From NCBI GenBank assembly GCA_900319255.1, contig ONNU01000004.1, positions 1-7,783 on the forward strand: a DNA stretch of 7,783 nucleotides. Reading direction: 5' to 3'. The first letter of the stretch is position 1; each line of letters begins with the position of its first letter. The notes under the pieces are model-generated. The model was not told the origin of the DNA and ran no database searches. It saw nothing but the letters and a program-made list of their open reading frames with translations. Shown here piece after piece: positions 1 to 5,220 of the stretch. Both the position numbers and the translations under genes were made by a program. The DNA comes from an uncultured Eubacteriales bacterium (lineage in GTDB: Bacteria; Bacillota; Clostridia; Oscillospirales; Acutalibacteraceae).

Positions 1-51
1 AATCAGGACTGTGCGAAAGAAAAAATCTTCATTATTCATTTTTCAGTCTTC
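1..51 (+). repeat. Left arm of inverted repeat bracketing the spoIIA operon
   Basis: This stretch is an inverted copy of 1714-1767. The outer 18 bases (AATCAGGACTGTGCGAAA) and an inner 19-base block (28-46) match the reverse complement of the other arm exactly; a small indel region lies between them. It lies directly downstream of the sigF stop codon. It starts at the first base of the window, so the element may extend further left. The A/T-rich character suggests a dispersed intergenic repeat rather than a transposon end; I see no transposase. Confidence 0.8.
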
Positions 52-61
52 CGGCGGCGCT

Positions 62-721
62 TTAGCTTAGTTTTTTTCTCAGATGGAGTAAAAGCTTTTT
101 TTCGCGCCTTGAGACCTGTACCTGGGTCATGCCGAGAAGCTTTGCGGTGCGGCTCTGGGTGAAGCGGCGGTAATATCTCAGCTCCAGAAGCTTCCTGTCC
201 TTTTCGTCAAGTCCCTCCAGCTCAGTGCGGAGGGACATTATTTCTATTATGCCCGAATCGTGGGAGGGGACTGGTACATCGGTCTGTATCTCCCCGTCCT
301 CTGTCGTGGCTGTGAGGGAGAGGGGAGCGCCGGATGCATTGATGGCTTCGGTGACAGCTTCGGCTGTGGCGCCTGTGAGCTGCGCAAGCTCCGATATCAG
401 CGGTTCTCTTCCGTTTCTGCTGATAAAAGCGTCGGTTTCTCTGCTTATGCGCTGAGAAAGCTCCTTGATGCTTCTTGATACCTTGACAGCGCCGCCGTCA
501 CGGAATATCCTTCTGATCTCTCCCAGTATCACCGGTACGGCATAGGTCGAAAACCTGTAGCCAAGAGAGGGGTCGAATCTTTCCGCCGCCTTGACAAGCC
601 CCACACAGCCCGCCTGATACAGGTCGTCATATTCCATCCCCCTGCCCCGGAAGCGCGCGGCGCAGGAATGTACAAGTCCAAGGTTTTCGCAAATTCTGGG
701 ATCGTTTTCAAGTATTGCCAT
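62..721 (-). CDS. sigF: RNA polymerase sporulation sigma factor sigma-F
   Basis: This is a sigma-70 family factor of the sporulation/SigB-F-G group, which directs core RNA polymerase to forespore-specific promoters. Region 2 is clear at about residues 14-85: the DDLYQAGCVGL segment, then RFSTYAVPVILGEIRR, followed by VKVSRSIKEL, which resembles the sigma-F version of this stretch. Region 3 spans about 85-140. Region 4 lies at about 165-219, with RYYRRFTQ and the helix-turn-helix GMTQVQVSR near 197-205. At 219 residues it is shorter than Bacillus subtilis sigma-F (255), mainly because about 30 N-terminal residues are absent. The ATG is preceded by GAGGTG (727-732, minus strand) at 5 nt spacing and overlaps the end of spoIIAB by 14 bp, so translational coupling is likely. 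The spoIIAA-spoIIAB partners upstream favour sigma-F over sigma-G. An arginine follows the QVQVS motif where sigma-F/G usually carry SRLEKK; it reads SRREKK here. No terminator is visible before the window edge. Confidence 0.95.
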   Translation of the reverse strand: MAILENDPRICENLGLVHSCAARFRGRGMEYDDLYQAGCVGLVKAAERFDPSLGYRFSTYAVPVILGEIRRIFRDGGAVKVSRSIKELSQRISRETDAFISRNGREPLISELAQLTGATAEAVTEAINASGAPLSLTATTEDGEIQTDVPVPSHDSGIIEIMSLRTELEGLDEKDRKLLELRYYRRFTQSRTAKLLGMTQVQVSRREKKLLLHLRKKLS

Positions 722-1157
722 TGCCGCACCTCGGACTGAGCTTTTTCCGCAGCGTTACGGTGGTGCCCTTTCCCACAGCCGAACGAACGCTGACCGCATC
801 ACAGAAGCTCTGCATCACTGCAAAGCCAAGCCCTGCCCTTTCCTGCTCCGGCGCGCCTGTGTACAGCGGCTCCATCGCTTTTTTGATATCCTCGATACCG
901 CAGCCCTTGTCAGTGATCCTCACCATAACGGTATTTTCAGGAAGGATCCGGACATTGATGCGTATTTTCCCCACGCTCACGGGATAGGCGTGTACAACAC
1001 AGTTTGTCACCGCTTCGGAAACGGCTGTCCTGATATCCGAAAGCTCGCCCACAGTCGGATCAAGCTGAGATGCAAACAAAGCCACAGCTCCCCGTGCAAA
1101 GGCTTCGTTTGAGGATCTGCTTTCAAATTCAAAGGTGGTTTGATTCAGAATGTTCAT
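708..1157 (-). CDS. spoIIAB: Anti-sigma-F factor, serine kinase SpoIIAB
   Basis: This is a cytoplasmic GHKL-fold protein that in the known system binds and inhibits sigma-F, and phosphorylates SpoIIAA with ATP. The motifs appear in order. The N-box at about 42-58 (RTAVSEAVTN, then H56 and Y58) includes E48 and N52, the catalytic-base and Mg-binding positions. The G1 box DKGCGI is at 83-88. The ATP lid and G2 segment EQERAGLGFAVM are at 104-115. The distal GKGTTVTL is at 129-136. The length of 149 residues is close to B. subtilis SpoIIAB (146). The Shine-Dalgarno AAGGAG (1166-1171) sits 8 nt upstream of the ATG. The gene begins 40 bp after spoIIAA and its last 14 bp overlap sigF, which is the standard spoIIA order. 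The Cys near the C-terminus (C144) is not a known functional residue. Confidence 0.96.
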   Translation of the reverse strand: MNILNQTTFEFESRSSNEAFARGAVALFASQLDPTVGELSDIRTAVSEAVTNCVVHAYPVSVGKIRINVRILPENTVMVRITDKGCGIEDIKKAMEPLYTGAPEQERAGLGFAVMQSFCDAVSVRSAVGKGTTVTLRKKLSPRCGNGNT

Positions 1158-1197
1158 TTTGTTATCTCCTTGAGTTATTCGATCATTGCATGGGATA

Positions 1198-1497
1198 TCA
1201 TACTATCACATCAAGAGCGTTCAGTCCGGACAGCTCCATGATCCTGCGCAGAGAGTCAGGGACATCCGTGACCCTGAGATCTCCCCCGTAAAGCTGCATC
1301 GTGCGGTATCTGCCCATTATCAGCCCGATCCCCGAGCTGTCCATAAACCCCACATCGGCAAAATTCAGCTTCAGCACTCTTGGCTGCATCTCGTTCACAA
1401 GTCCGTCAGCCGTTTCTCTTATCTCCCGGGCGCTGTGATGGTCGATATCACCGGAAAGATACAAAGTAAGCTCCTTATCCTGCAGCATAGTTTTCAT
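1198..1497 (-). CDS. spoIIAA: Anti-sigma-F factor antagonist SpoIIAA (STAS domain)
   Basis: This single STAS-domain protein is, in the known pathway, the unphosphorylated partner that displaces sigma-F from SpoIIAB. It is inactivated when SpoIIAB phosphorylates it and reactivated by the SpoIIE phosphatase, which is not in this window. The diagnostic phosphorylation motif FMDSSGIGLIMGRY is at 51-64; S54 aligns with B. subtilis Ser58. The N-terminal GDIDHH at 16-21 is also typical. At 99 residues it is shorter than the B. subtilis protein (117) because the C-terminal tail is missing. The start is fixed by a strong AGGAGG (1506-1511) 8 nt upstream of the ATG. It is the first gene of the operon. 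In Bacillus the promoter is sigma-H dependent; I could not find a convincing sigma-H or sigma-A match on the minus strand at 1514-1680. No dacF gene precedes it. Confidence 0.96.
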   Translation of the reverse strand: MKTMLQDKELTLYLSGDIDHHSAREIRETADGLVNEMQPRVLKLNFADVGFMDSSGIGLIMGRYRTMQLYGGDLRVTDVPDSLRRIMELSGLNALDVIV

Positions 1498-1713
1498 GCA
1501 GTGTTCCTCCTTAATGATTATGTAAAAGCCGAACCGCCCCCCTCAGCTGATAACCTGAATATGACAGCCGGACTGAACGCAGTTCTATCATAAATCATTA
1601 CCCCCGAAAAATATGCCGAAAGCTGAATGAGGAATAAGAAAACAGGAATTCAGGCTGTGCAAAAACCAAAGCTTCCCGATCTAACCCCTCCGTCACGGCG
1701 ATGCCGGCTAACT

Positions 1714-1767
1714 GAAGCCTGAAAAATGAATAATGAAAAAGATTATCTTTTTCGCACAGTCCTGATT
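1714..1767 (-). repeat. Right arm of inverted repeat bracketing the spoIIA operon
   Basis: The reverse complement of this segment matches 1-51 with 18 and 19 exactly matching bases at its two ends. Unlike the left arm, its middle contains a perfect palindrome, 1735-1753 (GAAAAAG-ATTAT-CTTTTTC), able to form a 7-bp hairpin with a 5-nt loop. The left arm has lost or never had this hairpin. The segment runs directly into A/T-rich sequence that is also partly repeated, inverted, near 5000-5058. Confidence 0.8.
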
Positions 1768-1788
1768 TCTGATTCAATTAAATTTCAC

Positions 1789-1858
1789 TTTCCACTTTCC
1801 AAATTCCAAATTTTAACCAACCGCTAACCACTAATCACTAATCACTACTAACCACTAA
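1789..1858 (+). repeat. Degenerate heptamer tandem repeat array (10 units)
   Basis: Ten consecutive 7-bp units fit one register. They begin TTTCCAC, TTTCCAA, ATTCCAA and ATTTTAA, and after one irregular unit shift to CTAACCA, CTAATCA, CTAATCA, CTACTAA, CCACTAA. The unit consensus drifts from TTTCCAA to CTAATCA, as in short tandemly repeated intergenic sequences known from several bacteria. Nothing suggests it is coding. A related array on the opposite strand is at 4971-5043. Confidence 0.75.
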
Positions 1859-1863
1859 AAACA

Positions 1864-1916
1864 ATAACACGCGAGAGCAAAAGTAAAGCTTTGTCAGATC
1901 TGCCCCCGCGATTTTG
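1864..1916 (+). repeat. 53-bp direct repeat, copy 1
   Basis: This copy matches 2034-2086 at 50 of 53 positions; the differences are at 1878, 1879 and 1903. It contains the 8-bp palindrome AAAGCTTT (1885-1892) and a C-rich stretch before GCGATTTTG. Immediately after it comes a GC-rich hairpin, CCGGCG-GCA-CGCCGG (1920-1934). Confidence 0.9.
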
Positions 1917-1956
1917 ACACCGGCGGCACGCCGGCGCGGTTTTGACACCGGCGGCA
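1908..1956 (+). repeat. 21-bp unit duplicated at 28-bp period
   Basis: The unit GCGATTTTGACACCGGCGGC plus one A (1908-1928) recurs at 1936-1956 with a single A-to-G change, giving 20 of 21 identical bases. The first unit overlaps the end of direct repeat copy 1, so the 3' part of that repeat has been duplicated locally. The 2034-2086 copy does not carry this extra unit. Confidence 0.8.
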
Positions 1957-2033
1957 AGGTTCGTGTAAAATAATTCTGGGAGTTTTCGCAGGAGCCGGCT
2001 GAGGATTATTTCATTCCCGCTTACCACCCAGGT

Positions 2034-2086
2034 ATAACACGCGAGAGTGAAAGTAAAGCTTTGTCAGATCTGTCCCCGCGATTTTG
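2034..2086 (+). repeat. 53-bp direct repeat, copy 2
   Basis: This is the second copy of the 1864-1916 element, offset by 170 bp. It is also followed by a palindrome, but a different one (2090-2105). It lies about 40 bp upstream of the -35 region of the downstream promoter, so it could influence transcription of the CHAP gene; this is inference only. Confidence 0.9.
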
Positions 2087-2089
2087 GGT

Positions 2090-2105
2090 GCAGCGTCGAC
2101 GCTGC
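2090..2105. repeat. Perfect 16-bp palindrome
   Basis: GCAGCGTCGACGCTGC is a perfect inverted repeat. It follows copy 2 of the 53-bp repeat in the same relative place where copy 1 has the CCGGCG/CGCCGG hairpin. It has no T-tract, so it is not an intrinsic terminator. An operator or part of a mobile repeat are both possible. Confidence 0.8.
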
Positions 2106-2123
2106 CCGGAGGAGAGGAATAAG

Positions 2124-2152
2124 TGGATTTTTGTAAGATAATGTGTTATAAT
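2124..2152 (+). promoter_or_regulatory. Predicted extended -10 promoter for the CHAP gene
   Basis: A perfect TATAAT (2147-2152) is preceded by TG at 2144-2145, an extended -10. With a 17-bp spacer the -35 hexamer is TGGATT (2124-2129), only 3 of 6 matches to TTGACA, so recognition would depend on the extended -10. The predicted start is near 2159, giving a leader of about 55 nt before the ATG at 2214. Confidence 0.65.
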
Positions 2153-2213
2153 CACATAAGCGGTCTGTCTGAGAGGATGGATCGGAATATTATCACAAGA
2201 AGGGAGTATACTG

Positions 2214-4367
2214 ATGACCCAAAGAAAAGGAATGAAAAAATGCGGACTTGTATTGCTTCTGACAGGTCTTGCTATGCTTGCTTTGATGATGACAGCGCAC
2301 GGGCTGAAAGCATCGGCAGCTGAAAATGATGAGTTTGAATATGACCTCAACTCTGACGGAGAAGCAGCGATATCACTTTATAACGGCTTTTCGGATCATG
2401 TCACGATCCCCGCTGTTATTGACGAACACCCGGTAACTTCGGTAAAAGCCGGGACATTCGGCGGATACTATAATATCCATAGCGTATTTGTCCCCGACAG
2501 CGTGGAGCTTATCGCAAGGAATGCCTTTGCAGAATGCGCTGAGGATATCACGCTCTACGGCTCACAGGATTCCTATGCAGCACAGTTCGCCGCTTCAAAG
2601 AATATCCCCTTTGTCAGCGTTGAACAGGGCGGATATGCTTTTCTGAAATTCAATTATGAAAGCCTGGAGCTTCGTGTGGGAAAAAGCGCTAAGCTTAAAG
2701 CAACGCTGTTCCCGCTTTATGGAAATGAGGACGAGATAGCCCTGTCATGCACAGATAATAATACCGCAGCCTATAAAAACGGCACTGTGACCGCATTAAG
2801 ACCCGGTACGGCTGTTGTCACCGCAGGCTATGGCGAGCTTAAAGCCGAATGCAGCGTGTATTCTTATATCCCGGCAGAAAGCATTGCCGCATCCGATAAT
2901 ATCACATTGGGCGCAGGGGATAATATTATCGTAGGCTGTACCGCAGCGCCGGCTGATGCAGATATGAGCCGTATAAAAATGTCAGCCGCTCCGGCAGATA
3001 TCGCTAAAATAAACGGAAACAGACTGTATGCGCTGAAGAACGGTAAGGCGCAGGTGAGGATATGGTATGACGGCAGGGCGATGAAGGTCATTAATGTTAC
3101 GGTGAAAAAAGAACCGGCGAGGATCTCATTTACCCAGGCTTCATATTCAACCGGTATCGGTGAAAGGATCCCACTGTACAGCTATATCAATGACGGCAGC
3201 GCAGCTGTGGGAAGAAGCTATTCCACAAGCAACAGCAGCGTTGCGGAGATAGTAAGAAACAGCTGGAATGTAACGCTTCTGACAAAAAAGGCAGGCACAG
3301 CGAATATCACAGTAAAAACCTATAACGGAAAGACAGCAGTCTGCAAGGTCAGTGTAAAGCCTCTGGCAACGGGTATCTCCTTCGATAAGACACAGATAAC
3401 CATAGGCGCAGGAGAAAGCTATAAGCTCAACAGCGCAGCGGCAGCAGGCAGCGAAGCCTTTAATAAAATATATTATTCATGGGATAAAAGAATAGCCCTG
3501 ATAGATAATAATGGCGTTGTTAAGGGCGTAAAACCGGGAAAGACCACCGTTGCAGTAAAGACCCCCAACGGTAAAAAGGGCTGGTGTACGGTCACGGTAA
3601 TGGCAGCCCCGAAAAAGATAACTCTCGGCAGGAATAAGCTCAGCCTTGTAGCAGGCGAAAGCTATACCCTTTTCAGTAAGACCAATGATAATTCAGCATC
3701 ATTGGTAAGATATTTCACATCCAGCGCATCCGATATCGTTGGGATAGATACAACAAGCAGGGACAGCAAAATAAAAGCCCTGAAACCCGGCACGGCAAAG
3801 ATCCGTGTTCAGACCTATAACGGCAAGAGCGATATATGCACAGTTACAGTGCTGAAAAGCTCGGAAAGAAAGCGCATAGTGGATCAGGCGCTGAGCTGGT
3901 ATCATTACAATGAGATAGACGGCTCCTATAAGATCATCTTTGACGTATATAATAAAGGCAGGATCCCGGGCTCATATTATATGAGAGGACTTGATCCCTG
4001 GTGCGCAACCTATGTATCAGCGGTATTCATGAAGGCAGGAATGGTGGATCTGATCTATCCGAGCTGCAGCTGTCCCACAATGGTAAGAGGCGCGATGGCA
4101 AAGGGCATATGGAAAGAGGATGACGCATATGTTCCGGAAAGGGGAGATCTGATCTTCTATAACTGGGATGATGATGGAGTCGGCGATTGCAAAACGGGCG
4201 CTTATCATGTGGGGATCATTACAAATGTCAATGGTGGGATAATGACTGTTATTGAGGGCAACCATGATGATAATGATAAAAACGGCGATGATTTTGTTGA
4301 GTATAGAAAGGTAAAGATCAACGAGCAATTCATTCGCGGGTTTATTACACCAAAGTATAAAAACTGA
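2214..4367 (+). CDS. Secreted LRR-like / Big_2 repeat protein with C-terminal CHAP hydrolase domain
   Basis: This is a probable exported cell-wall hydrolase. Residues 1-35 form a signal peptide: basic MTQRKGMKK, a hydrophobic core, and an ASA cleavage motif at 33-35. Residues about 43-135 resemble the BspA-like LRR_5 type, with the sequence TIPAVIDEHPVTSVKAGTF and the closing ITLYGS...AAQFAASKNIPFV pattern. Five Big_2-like Ig domains follow at about 141-216, 218-297, 301-382, 384-463 and 466-547; most end in a PGTA/KPGK turn and an NGK...CTVTV strand. Residues about 550-717 are a CHAP domain with WCATYVSAVF (catalytic C597), HVGIIT (H665) and EGN (E681, N683). CHAP domains cleave peptidoglycan amide or peptide bonds; the Ig domains probably bind or space at the cell surface. 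No sortase motif is visible. The start is supported by GGGAG (2202-2206) 7 nt upstream; Met7 has no such site. It stands alone as a single-gene unit ending before the 4519-4554 terminator. Confidence 0.88.
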   Translation: MTQRKGMKKCGLVLLLTGLAMLALMMTAHGLKASAAENDEFEYDLNSDGEAAISLYNGFSDHVTIPAVIDEHPVTSVKAGTFGGYYNIHSVFVPDSVELIARNAFAECAEDITLYGSQDSYAAQFAASKNIPFVSVEQGGYAFLKFNYESLELRVGKSAKLKATLFPLYGNEDEIALSCTDNNTAAYKNGTVTALRPGTAVVTAGYGELKAECSVYSYIPAESIAASDNITLGAGDNIIVGCTAAPADADMSRIKMSAAPADIAKINGNRLYALKNGKAQVRIWYDGRAMKVINVTVKKEPARISFTQASYSTGIGERIPLYSYINDGSAAVGRSYSTSNSSVAEIVRNSWNVTLLTKKAGTANITVKTYNGKTAVCKVSVKPLATGISFDKTQITIGAGESYKLNSAAAAGSEAFNKIYYSWDKRIALIDNNGVVKGVKPGKTTVAVKTPNGKKGWCTVTVMAAPKKITLGRNKLSLVAGESYTLFSKTNDNSASLVRYFTSSASDIVGIDTTSRDSKIKALKPGTAKIRVQTYNGKSDICTVTVLKSSERKRIVDQALSWYHYNEIDGSYKIIFDVYNKGRIPGSYYMRGLDPWCATYVSAVFMKAGMVDLIYPSCSCPTMVRGAMAKGIWKEDDAYVPERGDLIFYNWDDDGVGDCKTGAYHVGIITNVNGGIMTVIEGNHDDNDKNGDDFVEYRKVKINEQFIRGFITPKYKN

Positions 4368-4518
4368 GAAAGCAAAGAGATTATAAAAGCTTCGCTAAGT
4401 TGACAGCATTGCCTCGAGGAGAGAGGCGGAAGAAAATAATAAATAATAACTCCCCCAACCCACCAACCCGGTCAATTTCAAAGCGCAGCGAGAAAATGAC
4501 GGACGGAAAGAGAAAAAG

Positions 4519-4554
4519 AAAAGCCGGTGAATCCAACAATTCATCGGCTTTTTT
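4519..4554. terminator. Bidirectional intrinsic terminator between convergent genes
   Basis: A 12-bp stem (4521-4532 with 4539-4550, one G-U pair) closes a 6-nt loop. On the plus strand it ends in a run of T (4549-4554). On the minus strand the flanking A-rich 4511-4520 becomes a T-rich tract. It can therefore end the CHAP transcript from the left, about 150 bp after its stop, and the spoVM transcript from the right, about 50 bp after its stop. Confidence 0.88.
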
Positions 4555-4602
4555 GGGGCTTTTCAGCGTTTTTTAAAGCATAGTCCCCTGATAAATATGT
4601 GT

Positions 4603-4695
4603 TCAGTTAGCAGTTTGCGGGAGTTTTTTTATCCTGAACATTTTCCTGAGAAAGAAGCTCCAGAATTTAGGGTTGTCAACTACTACAAATTTCAT
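4603..4695 (-). CDS. spoVM: SpoVM-like spore coat anchoring peptide
   Basis: This is a 30-residue ORF. SpoVM of B. subtilis is a 26-residue amphipathic peptide made in the mother cell. It recognises the curved forespore membrane and anchors SpoIVA to start coat assembly, with roles also in cortex formation. Aligned without gaps, the two share M1, K2, F3, P9, K10, F11, R17 and M19, with conservative matches at 6, 16 and 20. P9 is a position known to matter for SpoVM localisation. The middle turns aromatic (WSFF at 12-15) where Bacillus has LGGI, and a polar tail (LPQTAN) extends the C-terminus. An AGGAGG (4702-4707) lies 6 nt before the ATG and overlaps the stop codon of the upstream 51-residue gene, so the two are probably co-translated. 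The identification rests on a short alignment from memory plus the strong start signal and a sporulating host; a chance small ORF is the alternative. Confidence 0.8.
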   Translation of the reverse strand: MKFVVVDNPKFWSFFLRKMFRIKKLPQTAN

Positions 4696-4705
4696 AAGCA
4701 GCCTC

Positions 4706-4861
4706 CTAACAAAACTGACCTCCGCAGCGGGATGCGGCAAATGCGACTATCACCAGCAAAACAGCAGCGATAACAGCGATCCAGCACTGCGGAAGAATAA
4801 CACCCGCAAGCAATCCCAGCCCGAAGGATAAAGCTTTTCGCCCGACACAGCATTTTTTCAT
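4706..4861 (-). CDS. Small hydrophobic Cys-rich membrane protein (51 aa), coupled to spoVM
   Basis: I do not recognise a family. The protein has a basic, Cys-containing start (MKKCCVGRK), then two hydrophobic segments (about 11-24 and 27-43) broken by P24-Q25, then an R45-C46-GGQF-C51 tail. A two-pass hairpin or a single long membrane span are both possible; cysteines are at 4, 5, 26, 46 and 51. The ATG at 4861 is preferred because GGAGG (minus strand, 4871-4875) lies 9 nt upstream; an in-frame ATG twelve codons earlier (4897) has no comparable site. Its stop TAG (4706-4708) overlaps the spoVM ribosome binding site, with 10 nt between the stop and the next ATG. This context suggests, but does not prove, a mother-cell membrane role in sporulation. 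Confidence 0.72.
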   Translation of the reverse strand: MKKCCVGRKALSFGLGLLAGVILPQCWIAVIAAVLLVIVAFAASRCGGQFC

Positions 4862-4908
4862 ATCTGCAAACCTCCATCCGCCAGCTTCTGCCTGCACCTT
4901 ACATTATC

Positions 4909-4937
4909 ATTATATACATTACCCGGGTTTTTGCTAC
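4909..4937 (-). promoter_or_regulatory. Candidate promoter for the small-protein/spoVM operon
   Basis: On the minus strand TATAAT (4909-4914) lies about 48 bp upstream of the ATG at 4861. With a 17-bp spacer the -35 is GTAGCA (4932-4937), a poor match to TTGACA. The extended stretch TATATAAT also fits 6 of 8 bases of the sigma-E -10 (CATACAAT), and spoVM is sigma-E dependent in Bacillus. I see no sigma-E -35 at the usual spacing, so the sigma factor is unresolved. Confidence 0.4.
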
Positions 4938-4970
4938 TAGTTGGTGATCGGAATCCGGAATTGTTTTGAA

Positions 4971-5043
4971 TTAGGAGTTAGGAATTAGGAATGAGGAATT
5001 TTGGTTATAGTTGAATTTGGAATATGGAATTTGGAAAGTGGAA
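4971..5043 (+). repeat. Two heptamer tandem arrays
   Basis: Units at 4971-4998 are TTAGGAG, TTAGGAA, TTAGGAA, TGAGGAA. Units at 5016-5043 are TTTGGAA, TATGGAA, TTTGGAA, AGTGGAA, again exactly 7 bp apart. Reverse complemented, these resemble the TTTCCAA/ATTCCAA units at 1789-1809, and the adjoining TTGAATCAGG (5050-5059) matches, inverted, sequence at 1762-1776. The two intergenic regions therefore carry copies of one A/T-rich repeat family in opposite orientations. Confidence 0.75.
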
Positions 5044-5174
5044 TTATATTGAATCAGGAATTATACAGAAGCCTGCATCATTGTTTCTTGCCTTACCTTG
5101 TTAGGGGGCTGAGCGTAAGAAAAGCGGAGGGGTCATATTATTATTTTTCCTTTTCGTCACCGCTTGTCAGTAAG

Positions 5175-5213
5175 TAAAAAAGGAGGGCGCAGATGAATGG
5201 TCTGCGTCCTCCT
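5175..5213 (-). terminator. Intrinsic terminator of the zinc-finger/TPR gene
   Basis: A 13-bp stem (5181-5193 with 5201-5213, one G-U pair) and a 7-nt loop are followed on the minus strand by a run of six T (complement of 5176-5181). It begins 8 bp after the gene's stop codon. The AGGAGG...ATG seen on the plus strand here is part of the stem, not a start site. Confidence 0.93.
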
Positions 5214-5220
5214 GGAATAT

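Larger units (their letters stand above)
1514..2123. other. Gene-free, repeat-rich intergenic region between divergent spoIIAA and the CHAP gene
   Basis: About 600 bp separate the divergent genes with no ORF that has a credible ribosome binding site. The part nearest spoIIAA (1514-1680) should contain its promoter, but none stands out. Around 1681-1710 there is a short GC-rich stretch that can form a small hairpin (CGGC-GAT-GCCG at 1696-1706). The right arm of the operon-bracketing inverted repeat, a heptamer array, a pair of 53-bp direct repeats and two GC palindromes follow; each is listed separately. Confidence 0.7.

Noticed and set aside
1514..1680. Sigma-H or sigma-A promoter for spoIIAA
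   Set aside because: Minus-strand candidates (for example TTGCAC with 17 bp to TCTTAT) match too weakly, and the AGGAAT...GAAT words present are on the plus strand.
1789..1858. CRISPR array
   Set aside because: Units are 7 bp, degenerate and have no spacers; no cas genes are present.
2123..2323. GTG-initiated ORF with a GGAGGAG motif 8-10 nt upstream
   Set aside because: It contains the -10 element of the downstream gene's promoter, runs out of frame through the signal peptide region of the CHAP gene, and its product has no recognisable features.
4411..4427. GCCTC/GAGGC hairpin after the CHAP gene considered as its terminator
   Set aside because: The stem is only 5 bp and no T-run follows on the plus strand; 4519-4554 is far better.
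4692..4877. Alternative-frame minus-strand ORF overlapping the 51-aa gene
   Set aside because: The other frame has the ribosome binding site, a membrane-like hydrophobic pattern and a stop that couples to spoVM; this one is its shadow.
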